64,000 bases of DNA. Source: Pycnopodia helianthoides. Lineage: Eukaryota; Echinodermata; Asteroidea; Forcipulatida; Asteriidae. Position 1 is the stretch's first letter, and each line of letters starts with the position of its first letter. The stretch spans positions 4,650,001-4,714,000 of the forward strand of contig CM063261.1 in the NCBI GenBank assembly GCA_032158295.1, read 5' to 3'. Of the stretch, positions 1 through 13,300 are shown one piece after another. A program made the translations under genes and the position numbers. The notes beneath the pieces are model-generated. The model did not search any database. It was not told the DNA's origin and saw nothing but the letters and a program-made list of their open reading frames with translations.

Positions 1-860
1 AAAATATTTTAATCTGAGAATTTTTTCTGAATGAAACGTTTGTCAGATTGTGTATTCGAATCACAGATTATTCTTCCTGCATGGACATAACCGCTCCAGA
101 TTTTTGGCGATATCTCAAAAACGCTACCACCTTTTACAATCAGACTATTTTAAAAGAATACTATAAGGCTTTTTGTAAGGGTGGGCGGGGCAGTGGAGGG
201 GTTGGATGGGCGGGATCAGATAACTTAGAGGGTTGATTAGCCAACCCATATGTCGGTTTTATCTCATATGTCGATAGAATTCATCTCCAGGGTCCAAAGA
301 GGTGAAAGACCCTGGCTAAGTACAACTAATGAAAAAAACAACAACAAAACTAAGAATCTCTGAAATCGGATCACCCATTCAAGGAACTTTCCTGCCAAGT
401 GTTCGGTTGATATTCATCAAAGGTGAGCGGCAAACTGAAAAGCAAACACTATCAAGTTGGTTGGAGTTATGGTATATTTAATTACTTCGGTTACACCACT
501 CTTGGCTTGAAGGTGTTTGTATAGGTTAGGGTATCATGGAGGAAGTACTCTCAGGCTGAGGGTGTTTTGACCTTGCCTCTTGTGTTAGGAGGTGGATATT
601 AGGTTTCAGGACCATTCCAGAATGATCAATGTTTACAAATTTTGATTTTGTTTTCCAAGTTGTTTTGACCCGCCCACCCCAAATTTTTATTTTTTAAATA
701 CTGACAGACTGTTGAAAAATGAACCAGTGAAAGGATTCAAAAGCATTGTATGACCATGAAGGTAGCTCCGTGGTATGACATGGAACAAATTTAGTAAACT
801 ATTTCATTGTATTATCCTGATTTGCCTTCCAAGTTCTAAGCACCAAAGTTGTGTCCTATT

Positions 861-990
861 TGGTGGCTAAGGCTATGGCTACGGCTACGGCTATGGCTGG
901 ATCACCGCGTCATCATGCATTGAAGTAAAGGTCTTCCTTACAACATCCTCAGCAACAGCCGTAGCTGTAGTCGAAGCCGCCAATTCGGAT
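861..990. repeat. Inverted-repeat element, GGCTAYGGCTA type
   Basis: The left arm is built of GGCTAT/GGCTAC hexamers and the right arm has the complementary AGCCGTAGCTGTAG motif before GCCGCCAATTCGG. The centre contains GCATTGAAGTAAAGGTC. Related copies lie at 12641-12753, 22858-22955 and 62139-62258, and a fragment at about 37978-38045. It looks like a short non-autonomous element of unknown class. Confidence 0.6.
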
Positions 991-1312
991 ATAACAGCAG
1001 TGAACTTGTGAAGTGGAATAACGGACAACTGGTGAATGAGCTTCAAGATAGAAGGTGTCAACAACCAAGGGTTTGCCTAGCTGGGGAATATGGTTATCTT
1101 TATTTGGGTATAATAGGATTACAGATGAGGATCAAGTAGAGAGATATCCCTAATAGGGTAAAGAGATACCCCCAAAAGGGTAGAGAGATAGCCCCAAAGG
1201 GATAGTTTGGGTTAAAACTAGCCCATGACTGAGCTACATTATAGTGGTGTGGTGCAGAATAATTCTCACTCGATGATTTTCTAATTTCAGACCATTTAAG
1301 TCCTGATTGGAT

Positions 1313-1543
1313 GAGGTACACATATCCCCATAGAGGTACACATATCCCCATAGAGGTACACATATCCCCATAGAGGTACACATATTCCCATAGAGGTACA
1401 CATAATCCCCTTAGAGGTACCCATAATCCCCAAAGAGGTACACATATTCCCATAGAGGTACACATAATCCCCTTAGAGGCACCCATAATCCCCAAAGAGG
1501 TACACATAATCCCCATGAGGTACACATATCCCCAAAGAGGTAT
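1313..1543. repeat. 20-21 bp minisatellite, GAGGTACACATATCCCCATA
   Basis: About eleven tandem copies alternate between ATATCCCCATA, ATATTCCCATA and ATAATCCCC(T/A)(T/A)A variants. The minus-strand ORF across it (Val-Pro-Leu repeats) is simply the translation of the repeat. Confidence 0.9.
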
Positions 1544-1954
1544 AAGTTTATTAACACTGGCCCTAGTCTATTACATATTGATGATGTAGTAATTCAATTG
1601 TTCATTCTACCAGTTCGTTACTGCATGGTTGATATTGACCCTTAATCCTAATTCCAATCATAAATCTATCCCCTCTCCATTTAGTCTGGTCCCCCTGGTG
1701 TAACTCACACTCACCATTACACAAGGCTAACAAATCTAATTTATGCAGTGATAATTTGATAATGTAATTGATCTAGTCCCTAGACTACCCTTCGGATAGC
1801 ACACAGTATCCAATGTACAGTCCATACAATCATTGTGTTTCAACTTTCACCCAGGTTCTCACCATGTACAATTCGATATCATGCAATGTTCCTGTTATAT
1901 TTTTGAATATTGTTCCTACATACAAGTAAAAAATGTTGAAGACTGAAAAAATAC

Positions 1955-2336
1955 TTAAAGGCAGTGGATACTTTTGGTAATTACTCTAGAAATACATTAC
2001 CATAAAAACTTACTTGGTAAGGAGCACCTGAGAGCTGCTGATAGTATAAAACAGTGTTAGAAGCGACTTCTTCTGAAGTAATTAAGTTTTTGAGAAAGAG
2101 GTAATTTCTCTCTAAAACATTTAAAACTGAGAAAGGCTTCAGACTCAGGCATTTGAAAGCAAACAATTTTATGCAACAAGAGTGTTTTTTCTTTCATTGT
2201 TTTCTTTCAACCTTGATGACAAATTGAGCCCAAATTTCACAGGATTGTTACTTTATGCATATGTTGGGATACACCAAGTGAGGATACTGGTCTTTGACAA
2301 TTACCAAAAGTATATCGTGCCTTTAACATACTGGAT
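1955..2336. mobile_element. TTAA-flanked MITE-like element, family M1 copy 1
   Basis: The element begins TTAAAGGCAGTGGATAC and ends with the inverted equivalent (AAAAGTATATCGTGCCTTTAA), giving terminal inverted repeats of about 28 bp next to TTAA on both sides. There is no transposase ORF. Three other copies in the window share the body, including the TTGGGATACACCAAGTGAGG segment. TTAA targeting is typical of the piggyBac superfamily; that assignment is inference. Confidence 0.8.
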
Positions 2337-2910
2337 TGTGCACAATAAAAAAATGGGAAGTATTCTTGACGATCAAATGACAATCTTCTGGTGATCTCAT
2401 TTTATGGTGTCATTCTGGAGACCCATAACTTGCAAGCATTGTTTCCAGGGTCCAATTTCATGGAGCTGCTTCTAAGCTTAACAATGTTCTGCTTAGCAAA
2501 AAAGGAGCAGGATACCAGCCATTCATGTGACATGGTATTTTGGCTGGTAACCTTATTCTGGTCAGCATAATCGTTTTGTACTGAGTAACTTTCTGTGATA
2601 AAGCAGCTCTTAGTCTTAAGAGCTTGAGAGAAATGCACAAATTATGTGGGATTTTTCTTCTGATCCTCTCAAGACCAACATGCCAGTGGGTCAGTTAATG
2701 GGATAGTCAAGGGGTTGTTACTTCACTTTGTCCCTCTCAACACCATCCATCATCCAGACAAATTTAGCATCTACAGAGAGCAGTGATCAATCATACACTG
2801 TCATCGAAATGCCTAAAGGAGAGTCCCTACTTTGGTAACTTAATCTTCTGTGTCCTTCCATACATTCTGATCTCATGGGATAATCCCCTACAAATGGTTT
2901 CACACCCAGC

Positions 2911-2982
2911 GGGATCAGAGTTTGTTGAGAGGTCTGGGATCAGAGTTTGTTGAGAGGTCGGGATCAGAGTTTGTTGAGAGGT
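2911..2982. repeat. Three tandem copies of a 24-bp unit
   Basis: The unit GGGATCAGAGTTTGTTGAGA followed by GGT(CT) is repeated three times with only junction differences. Confidence 0.9.
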
Positions 2983-3650
2983 GGTCTGTTAGGCTGTAGA
3001 CAAGTGAGGGATCTCTTGGGGTGACCCACAGCTGAACCATGTTATCGACAAGAATGTCCAATCACAAAAGTTTCTCTTGAATATCTAGTTATTTTGGAAT
3101 GTAACACCATAAAAACTGAAACCTAAGCCGTTGGTTTTTTACATTTTCTAATCAACTTTAAAATTATGAGGTATTCTGACCAATGAGAACCACATGTTTC
3201 AGTGTTGCATACAATCATTTTGACAATTCCATCGTGTTTTTGAGTTTGAGTACTTATTTTTGAGAAACTAGACAGTATGTGAGGTGTACAACATTGGAAG
3301 CACATTGGCTGCATGTCTAGTATAATTAGCCTTCATTCTGAATTCCTAAATCCTACTTTCTTTTTAATCAATCGGTTATTATCTGAAAAATAAAATGACT
3401 ATTTTCAATCTGAAAGCTCCCTGATTAAAAAGGTCATACTAGTTCCAATTCTCCGTAGAAATATGTCCATCTGAAAAACCCTCAAAGTTGAGGAAATAGC
3501 ATAATAAAGTTTCCGCAAATCGCAGTTTGTTATTTCCATTGCAGCAATTGAATTAAGCCCAATAAAGCCCTTGCATATGACATCACCATAGTGTTAGCCA
3601 GAGGGGTGTCTGGGTGTCGTTTGGACACCCTGTTTTAATATAGCCTGTCC

Positions 3651-3810
3651 GATATGGGGCAGAGGGTCTCCCCCCAATGTTCCCATACTATAACACACCA
3701 TTTTCCTCTTGTATAGAACCCCCCCCCCCTAAAATCCTCAAAAGAATTCCTGAGATTCCAAGCACACAATGAAGACACAATAGGGGGGGTACCCTCTGCC
3801 CCATATCGAG
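3651..3810. mobile_element. Inverted-repeat element, GATATGGGGCAGAGGGT family
   Basis: The ends GATATGGGGCAGAGGGT and ACCCTCTGCCCCATATC are perfect inverted repeats; the interior has a C run and the motif ATTTTCCTCTTGTA. A second copy is at 22204-22372. It has no coding capacity and sits inside a region with TTGGACACCCTGTTTTA repeats on either side. Confidence 0.75.
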
Positions 3811-4225
3811 CACCAATTGTGTTTTAAAATTTGGACACCCTGTTTTATTTGTCATTTACATGCAATTTGTAATTTTCAGCAAAATTTTGACACCCTTTTA
3901 CCAAATCCTGGCTAAAACCTTGGATGTCACGGTACTCAAACAGCGCCCTTACTAAGGTTAATGAAGACCTATCATTGGCTGATAGAGCACACGTTTCCAT
4001 TGTTTGACCTCAAACTAGAGGATGGGAATGAATGTACTCTTCCCCAAAACAATGATGAACTTTCTTTCCCTTTAAGATTACTGTTTACATGATGAATGTA
4101 AAATATGCTTCACATCAATGTTGCACTTTCCCTTTAAATAATTTTTTTCCCTGCAAAGAAATTATAGGAATGCTATAAATAATGATTGTTATGATTTCTT
4201 TCTCTCTCCCCCCCCCCCTCTCTAG

Positions 4226-4315
4226 GGAGAACGACTAAGAATAGAGGCAAACAGATGCTGCCCTGAATGTGCACCCAGCATAGGCTCCTGTGAATACCAA
4301 GGAGAAGTAGTAGGG
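4226..4315 (+). CDS. FRAS1: FRAS1 exon: end of VWC1, start of VWC2
   Basis: Thirty codons, phase 0 at both ends, between a pyrimidine-rich acceptor (CTCTCTAG) and donor GTAAGT. The peptide has the VWC closing motif CCPEC (codons 11-15) followed by SIGSCEYQGEVVG, which opens the next VWC. It starts in the middle of a domain, so at least one exon lies upstream. Confidence 0.9.
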
Positions 4316-7300
4316 GTAAGTGGATTAGCTGATTGCAAAAATGTACAGGTTGTCTCATTGGTTTGATGTGTTTCTGAAGGTTACAACATTTGTGGTACAG
4401 AGATAATGATTGGCTTATTACAAAATTTATAGGCTGCCTCATTGGTCAAAATGTTTTTGAAGGTTACAGCATGGTATGGAGATGATTGTAATGATTGGCT
4501 GATTGTAAAACGTTTCTTGTTTTCTGATTGGTCCATGCATTTTGACAGAAGCTTGGTTGTTTTCCACGAGCTGCTGGATTGGTTGCCTGTACTTTGTTTA
4601 GACTTAGCTATGTATATTTAAATAAAAACTTAAAAGCAGTTTTTTTACGAAGAAATCTGTGAAATGTATCTCATTATCTTGATTTTTAAACAGTCATCTT
4701 TTAAGTTGCTTTCTTTATTGAACACAACCCAGTGGAATGTGTGTGAAATCTGTCTTTAAGATAAATATTTATTTAAAAAAAAACAAGAAGGGGGGAAAAA
4801 GGTCAGGTCAGAAGGTCACTCGATAAGTTGATTTTGATTGGCTGATAACTGGAATTCTACAATGAGTCCAAACAAGTGGAGTGACATACTGAAGCGGTTC
4901 AACTTGTGTGTTTCATCACCCGCTTCCTTACACGGCAGCACCCCGGAGGAACTCTCACGTGTCAAAGCGTCACGTAATCCAAGCAGTTGTTTTAATAAAA
5001 ATTAATACGTTTTGGGAAGCAATAACTCGCGGGTAATGTATACAGCATTGTCCCCAAGTGGCCTTCCACTGTACTCTGCCAACCGCTCAAATGTACATTT
5101 CCCCCTCAAATCTAAGAAAACACTGGCGCAAATTTGCAGCTGCAATGGCTGCATTTAGAGAATCCCTAGTGGATGAGGGAGGTCAGGGAGGTGGAGGGGA
5201 ACCGGGGAAAATCTGGCAGATGGACCCCTCGGCTAAAAGCTGTCAGTGTCACTAAAGGATCTCGAGAGATGTGCCTTTCAATTCGGGAAGTGTTCAGTTT
5301 AGTTCTTTGTAGTTTGCAAGGGGACATTGCTAACTTAATTTGTGAAAAAGAAATACCGCGTTTACAAAAGAGAGGAGGACCTTAGAGGTGTTTATTTTTA
5401 GATGATAGCTTAAGTGCTTGACTTAGTGACACTTTCTCATTTATTATGATTCACAGCAGGCCTAGAATTACCTGGGGCCATGGAGGCCACGGCCTTTGTT
5501 GCCCCTGGTCTTGGCCTTGGTGCCCCCTTCGGAAGTTTCCCCTGTAGACTTAATGATTTTCCAATGGAAGTGCCCTTTTCAAAAATGAAACTGGCCTTGC
5601 ATGGCCTCTTGATGAAATTCCAGGCTTGTCACAGGCACTTATTTCATATTACGCTTCTACATGTACCCCTCCTATATCTCAGAAGCAAGGAGGCTGGCAT
5701 TGGTTTCTCCATATAATTGTGGAGGCTCTTTCAATGTATTTGTACACAAAGTGACATCTTAAAACAATTAACAGTCAATGGTCGCGCCGCCAATGTTTTG
5801 GAATATTGTCTGAATTTTGTATGTTATTATATTATACCTCAAGATAAAGCACAGGAACTTGTATATATATATATAGACCCCTTGCATTGGCTGCCATTGC
5901 TGAGGTCAAACAATGGAAACACTCTCAGCCAATGATAGTTCTTCACTGACCTCAGTGAGGGCGCTGTTTTGGGTTTGTGACGTCATATTATGCAAGGGGG
6001 TCTATTGAAAAGTAGATGATGGAATTGAAATTACTCACCTTCAAATACGTGTACATCTTATGTACATGGGTACTAAAACATACTAAAGCGTGTCGAATGC
6101 TTTCTTGAAAGCCTGCATATGTACACATACAGGGCTTTAGTTGGGTGGGAAAATCCATGAGACCAATGGGCTCGTTGAAAACTTTTACTGGACCAGACAT
6201 CTTGTTACAAGACCAAAATGAAAAAATAAATAAAAATTAACAGAAAATTTATCTCATTTGTCTTTTTGAAAGCTATAATATCAGACTCAAAGTCAACATT
6301 GAATATCATTTGTTAATTTTGTATAAGATATTATACACAGTGATGTATTACTATCCAACTGAATAACTCAAGACTGCTGGACTTGTCCTGTAGCGAGTAA
6401 TACTGGCTCAACACTGGCCTTTAGGGCCTGCGGTCCAGCGTGTACAGTTGTTCAGTTGAAGTTTCACAGGTTAGTAGTGTAATATGTTTCTTGAAAACCG
6501 GACAATTTGAAGGCACACCCATCCTGCACTAATGTTCATGTAGCTGCCATTGATCCTCCATTAGGGTGACATTAAACACCCTCTGGTTCACAGACGGAGA
6601 ATAATTCCTCATGGATAATCCTATAGGGATGATGGTGCAGACTGAATAGAGCTGCGAGGATTTGTTGAACCAGGCTGTGGAGGACTTTTGTCAGAGAGAA
6701 TCAATAAAATGTCTGGTGTATGTTGATCAATGTTAAACATCGGTGTCAGCAGCGGGATTACATCAGGACACACACCGCTACAATAAAAGATCACCTGTTG
6801 GATCTGGGTTGAATCGATCAGGACGAGGAGACAGAGGGACATGGTGATAGATGTGTATGAATTATTAAAGAGATTAAGCTCGCTGGTCATTTTGAGGTGC
6901 AGGCATTCTTTAGGAATTAATCGTTAAATGGGAATTGCAGGCTTTCGATAGTAAGGTCAAACGTCTGCTCAGCTTATGATTTTTTTAAAAGATTTATTTG
7001 AATTGTCTGTTCACCACAATGACTAATAATTTGCATGAGAGATTTGAAATGGTGCCAAACATGCCAGGTAATTATTTGGGATTGGGCCAGGGTTGTAACT
7101 TCAAAGAATGTGTGAAGTATCTGGTACATTGGGGATTTCTGGAAAACCGGTCAAAAAATACCTTGTTGGCCATTTTGTTAGTATAGATTCTGGACAGGTT
7201 AGCGGCATGGTGCCTCATCAGAGAATCCATTGTACTAAACAGGTGTTATACTGTTTGAGTAAGTGAATGTCAATTGTTGCAAAAAACATTTGAATGAGAA

Positions 7301-10300
7301 TGTAAGAACGGACATGATTGCATTCTGAAATAGTGTACAGTGTAGATTATTGGGTGTAGATTGGGTGCACGGATAAATGCGCAAGGTTCTTCACTGCATG
7401 AGTAATAGGATGTCTGATAATAGGGGTTTCCTATAAACTTTCAGCTTGGCTAAATTAATGTGTCTCCGATAAGTGATTTCTGGTCTGATTACCCCTATAT
7501 AAAAGTCAGCTTCATGCAATGTTAAGCAATTGTTACAGGTGTTGCTTATAAAGCTTGTGTATATAAACATGCACATAATGCAGGCCTGATGCTTCTTTTT
7601 TTGTGAGGGCAAAGACATTTTGCTTCTGAGCAAATGGGCACCTCTATGAGGCGACTGCTCTATGTTCCGGCGTCCCTACATTCCGACAACCCTATGTTGT
7701 GATTAACCCCTCGTGATCTATGTGCTAGGGTTAGGGTTAGGGTTAGGATTAGTTAGGGTTAGGGTTAGGGTTGGGGTTAGGGTTAGGGTTAGGGTTAGGA
7801 TTAGGATTAGGATTAGGATTAGGATTAGGGTTAGGGTTAGGGTTAGGGTTAGGGTTAGGGTCAGGATTAGGGTTAGGATTAGGATTAGCAAAATACATTA
7901 GAGGTTTCGGAACAAAACAACAAAAAACTTGTCAATAACATGGACGACTCCATTCCTTATTTGGACAAATGGGCAAGTCGATTATTTTGGAAACGTTGAT
8001 GCAAAGCGGTCGATCATTATCCATATTGGACTCCAATATTAAATTTTGGAGGGTTATAAATGGCAAAATACAATACAGTACAATGTACCTACAGCTTGAT
8101 GAACTTGATTAAAGGCAATGATTCATACAAGAGTTGTCAGAATCAATCAAGATGACAATAAGTATCGCTGCCTTTGTAATTAATGCCATTGTCACACAGT
8201 GAGTTCCTTCACTGGATTGTTTGATTACACAATGTTCGTCACAGATGATGCATGTACTACTTCAGATATTAAAGGAGATTGTGAACAATGTCTAGACTAA
8301 CGTCCACAAGTTGAGATGTTGAGCACTTATGTATTCCTCAAATGTTTGGTGATTATCTGTGGAAACCAAATTAGTTATCACTTGTGGCATATAAATTGTA
8401 TAAATTGCTCTCAACAGCTTTTTCTCATTTAACCCTCTTGCTGTCTGACCATTCAATACCATTCACTGTGGTTTTGAATGATAGATAAACTATGCCAGCC
8501 TGCAGTATGATACCATGAGGGAATGCATGTACACAGTACACAGTTAGTTCTGTGCACAGTTGTGCCAACGTACACAACCTTGGCAGTCGAATGGTTTCAA
8601 ATGGTTGGTCAACTCACTGGAAAATGTTGCCAAGAGTCACTGACAGTAGGGCTTTTTTATGCGGAGTTTGCCCAAATCATGGCTAAAAACCAGTCTCGAA
8701 GATCAAAATATTTAAGATGAAAATAACTCAGGGGATCTGAAGGGAGGAATTGATATTTCTCTTGAAACAGTCTAGATTGTAGGATGGAGGGAAACATGCA
8801 CCAGGCAATGAGTTCCAAAGGGATGTAGTTTGTGGAATGAAGTTGTTGGAATGGCTTCTTGTTCTACATCTCAGCAAAGCAAGAGTGTATGGGTAAGAAG
8901 AAGCAGAAAGCCTGGTTTCTCGCTCAAACACCCTGATAGCAGGAACCAGGTCGGACACACTGGTGGCACATTTACTATGGAAACATCTGCAGAAAAGACA
9001 TCCATTCTCAAAGAAAAAAATAGTTCGAAATGAATTTCAATTCAATTCAATACATATAAAAAACATAAATTGAATGTACATTATTAAGAACCACAAAACA
9101 AACTAAACATACACAGTGAAAACAGGTAAACAGGCATCTGAGAATCCCTGGAGCCAGTTTGTGTGAAATGAGCATGGCTCACAGCAGAGTCACACCACCT
9201 TGCAAAGAGGATAGTAAGCACTGAGCAGCAAGTGTAAAGACAGAGTTAAATGATCAACCAGGCACCTGACATGAAGTTGTTGTCATTGTGATAGCAAGGA
9301 CTCCCCCCCCCATTGTTAGTTTTTAGAGCCTGGCTGACTATTTTTTCCCCAAAAAACTATTTGGAGAGAAAACATCTTGTGTACTCGTGATTTTTTGCCC
9401 AATTGTAATTACCCTTTTTCATGTTATGGCGTATGAATGCCGAAATAACACAAATGTTTATCCTTTCCCCAAACCTCGGGGGCTAAAAAAAAACAAGTTG
9501 TGTCCAGGGGACAAAAGATATTCACAGTTGTGCAATTTCACAGTCTGTCTGTTTCTGTCAAGTACAGCGCACAAAAGAAAAATAAATAGTGGAAGTCACT
9601 TTGGTTTTTTTCGCTGAAGGTAGCCAGCTCGGTGCATAAAAGAAATGATGAATGTTTCGTTTTGACTTTCTGAATGGTTTTGTTCAAGTATGGCGAAGTC
9701 AGAATGTGAAACATCGGGGCTTGGCTGACAGGGGGGAGATCGGGCAATAAATCGTGTTAGTGTCACGCTTTGGGGATTGCTGCCTTTCATTGTGAATGAA
9801 TGAAGGGAGGTGTATTTTGTGGATTGCCAACCATTAAACATGAGTGTCGACGTGTTTGGGTCAGTTTGACTCAATGTAATCAATGCACATTGTTAGGTAA
9901 CTGCATATTGGGTAACGGCTGTGTAAACATCCTGTAAACAAGGTAAAAAAGAATGGTCGATCACAGCAGTGATCAACCAAGGAAGATTTGACCTTGCTCA
10001 ATGAGGCATTTATGACCTACCCATCCCCAAGCCTCAAAATCCAGTTAGCATGTTGTTTTGTTTGATTCTGTCGGACCGAGGACCGCAGTAGTAAACCGAT
10101 TTGTGCTCTACATGTGACCGAAAATGTAAAGTAAATTGGACCTGCCTGTTTCGCAAAATGCCTTGTAAAGACTTGAGGTCTGTCGGAATGATTGGTCTCT
10201 ACCATAAGAAATGTCCTTGAACAGTGAAATGAGTGGTTGTTTTGTAAAGTCACATACAAACGCATGCAGTTTTGCTGCCGGAAGTAGCTCAAACTTAGTG

Positions 10301-13300
10301 CGTCCAGAGGATGCGCGAGCGTGTGATGTGATGACCAAGAGGATAAGAGTTGATAAGGGCGAATATAAATCAATTTTGGAACAAATATGTTGACAGAATA
10401 GGGAGACTGGCAACATAGGGCCAGTTAGCTCAGTTGGTAGAGCACTGGCACGTCAACCCGGAGGCCGCAGGTTCAAATTCCGCTTTTCTTTGTTCACCTC
10501 AAAATTAACAAAGTTACCTCACTCATTGTTATCTTTTTTTGTTGTTGTTTCTCCTTATCTTTCTGCAGCACAATTCACAGTGGAGCATATCACCTTGTAG
10601 ATCATGTTATTGTAATAATGGGATAATTCAATGTAGTAATCAAACTTGTGGGATAACGCAATGCAGGCCGGAGGAGATCTTAAACCTGGAAGAGGGGGAC
10701 TGCTGTCCGACATGCATCAGACCGGGACGTAAGTCTTCTCTTTTCGTTTCTTCATTTTCCTGCAAAGATGTCGTTGTTTGCTGTCGGTTGAACTATTTCC
10801 CCACCGCTTCCCCGTTAAGATAACACAAGTGGAAGTAGTCCAGCACAGTTACCCTGTTGGGATTTGTATTATCACAAATACAACTTCAAATTACAACAAG
10901 CCAACAGATACAATGCCACTAGATGGGGTAGCACCAACATTATCCAACAATTTTCAGCTTAATCTGTTGAACAAATTTATTTGGTTATTGACTGCCAGGC
11001 ATTAATCTATACTGTACATTTCATGTTCTGAAACAAATTTAGACTAACCCTTCAGGATCATTTATGTTATTGACTTTCATAAAACCTTCCCTCGCAAAAC
11101 TCTTAAAATATTTCTCTAACTATCATGTTTTTTCCCCGCTTCTTCCTCAGGGCCATGTACATATAGGGGTCTACCATATAGGGACGGGGAGGAGTGGGAA
11201 CCAGTTAAATGCAGCAAATGCAAATGTGATGATGGGAAGACAAGGTGTTTTATGGCTGACTGCCCACCATTACTATGCGGTCAAGTGAGTATGAACACAC
11301 CAACTACCCCGCACTCCTCCATTGTCCATAGTTGGGACCGAGATCTACAGATCTGCCCAATTAAGAATCGGTTACTAGGTTGAATCGCTCAGACCAAGTA
11401 TGTTTGTGACCAGTCATAAAGTAGTTTACATCACATTGCATTTGGGCCGGTGATCTGTTTTTTCGCCAAAGATGATTTTTTCTTTGCTGAAGAGTTTTGT
11501 GCGCTGAAAACAACTCTAAGCGTAAGACATCGGTCATGATTTTTTCCTGATTTTGGTGGATTCAATACATGGTGGAATGTACTACATCTATAGCCAGCCA
11601 ACCCTTGGCATTGGGCAAAGCATGTTAATCTTAACAGAGTCTGCAGGGTTCTGAAAGGAAGTTCTGATAACTTTTGTAGGATTCCAGGAAGGCTAAAATG
11701 GTTGCAAGGGAGTAAGGGAATTTACAAGAAGGAAAATGTGCTTTATTTTAAAGTGCTGGCATATTTGAAATGGAATAGTTTGAAGAAAGCTTCTCCTCTT
11801 TGGGGAGTAAGGGAGTTTACAAGAAGGAAAATGTGCTTGTTTTTAAAGTTCTGGCACATTTAAAATGGAATACATTGATGAAAGCTTCTCCCCTATGGAG
11901 CAGGGTTCACATCCACACTGGACACTTCTCTGAAAATGTTTTAATTTTTGTTGTCTTTCTCTCCTTCAGCATGAAGATGCGGTATTGCAAGAAGGCAGGT
12001 GCTGTCCAGAGTGTACTGGCAGGTCCTGTGAATTAGATGGATTAACTTATAAAGTAAGTCGGGGTGCCCAACCCTCTTGTGTGGTTTTAGTCTGTGTTAC
12101 CTTTCTTCAGATAAAGATCAGGCATGTCATTTCTCAGGATTTTTTCCTGATTTCAGGATTTTTCAAAAATCTTTCTGATCCTTTAAACTATTTTGAAAGA
12201 AGTAAAGCAGTCACCAAAGGGAGAAAGAAATAGTCCACATTGTGTTCAAGCCTGTAGCTTTGTATTTCTGGTGATGCACAGAGTCCGTAAACTTCCTGAA
12301 TTGTAACATCTTGGCGGTTCCCAGGGCAAGAATAAGGGGGAACCCAGACCCACAAGCCATTCTCAGGAATTTTCACATTCACCAAATCTCATCCCTAAAA
12401 GATGTTGAATTTGCCCTCATGTCTGTCTGTCTTGAAGCCCTTTGTTGATTTAGGCAACAACAATTAACTAGCAACACTTCTTTGTTCCAACTTCGTAAAG
12501 GCAACATAATACTTAAAAGATATTAAAAGTGCATCATGATTTTTCAGGGTTCAAGGTTTTTTCAAAGTTAAAAAAAAAAAACATCTTGTAGCAATTTTCA
12601 CCAAAATGGATCATTTGGTAATAATTTCTAAAGGCAGTGTCTGAATTGGCGGCTATAGCTGCGGCTATGGCTAGATTTCTGCGCCACCATGCGTTGAAGT
12701 ATAGTACGCCCTTAGCAACAGTGGTAGCCATAGCTGTAGCCACCAATTCAGATATGGCCATATTTGTAAGTTTGGAAGGTGTTTGTGGAGGAGGTGGAGT
12801 GGACCAGAAAGTGACCGTCTTGAACTGCCTTGACTGGATATTCGTTTTTCTTTTTACAGGACGGGTCTCAATGGCAAGCAGACTCTTGTACATATTGTAA
12901 ATGTAATGCAGGAAGCATAGAGTGCACTCAACAGCGCTGTGTAAGAGACTTCACCTGCCCACCTGTAAGTAGTTCAAACGAAAAACTCAAATAAAACAAA
13001 TTTTAAAACATGTTCCCACAGCAACCATAAACATGGTTGAATTTTCACTTCTATTAAAGTTAAACTAGTTAGTCTTGCTTGACTTAAAGGCAGAGGATAC
13101 TTTTGGTAATTACTCAAGAAATACATTACTATAAAAACGTCATTGGTAAGGAGCACCTGAGAGCTGCTGATAGTATAAAAACATTGTGAGAATCGACTCC
13201 CTCTTAAGTAATATAGTTTCTGCAATATTTGAATCTGCTTCTCAGGCATTTGAAAGCACACAATTCTATGCAACTAGGGTGTTTTTTCTTTCATTATTTC

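Larger units (their letters stand above)
1..4225. other. Sequence upstream of the first exon found; probable intron
   Basis: No exon was recognised here. The first exon found begins in open frame in the middle of a VWC domain, so this stretch is most likely the 3' part of an intron. It contains an inverted-repeat element (861-990), a 20-bp minisatellite (1313-1543), a TTAA-flanked element (1955-2336), a degenerate AATTTCATGGAGC repeat (about 2450-2640), a 24-bp triplicate (2911-2982) and an inverted-repeat element with C/G runs (3651-3810). Short ORFs on both strands have no recognisable domains. Confidence 0.6.
4316..10568 (+). other. First intron seen, 6.25 kb, repeat-rich
   Basis: The intron is phase 0. 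It holds an isolated repeat (5457-5628), a TA-flanked inverted-repeat element (5874-6004), a telomere-like array (7725-7888), a TTAA element (8433-8651), a decayed LINE tail (8728-8965) and a tRNA-derived SINE (10392-10502). Between these I recognised no exon or RNA gene. Confidence 0.75.

Noticed and set aside
48..236. ORF of 62 codons at the left edge as a possible upstream exon
   Set aside because: No VWC cysteine pattern, no splice context and no resemblance to a known FRAS1 region.
1313..1543. Regular short repeats resembling a CRISPR array
   Set aside because: Units are contiguous without unique spacers and the DNA is clearly animal; it is a minisatellite.
7713..7901. Arg-Val/Arg-Ile dipeptide ORF
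   Set aside because: Translation of the TTAGGG array.
10539..10823. ORF of 94 codons with a cysteine-rich stretch starting at MLLFLLIFLQ, resembling a secreted protein with a signal peptide
   Set aside because: The hydrophobic start is translated intron, up to the acceptor at 10568; the cysteine-rich part is the FRAS1 VWC2 exon.
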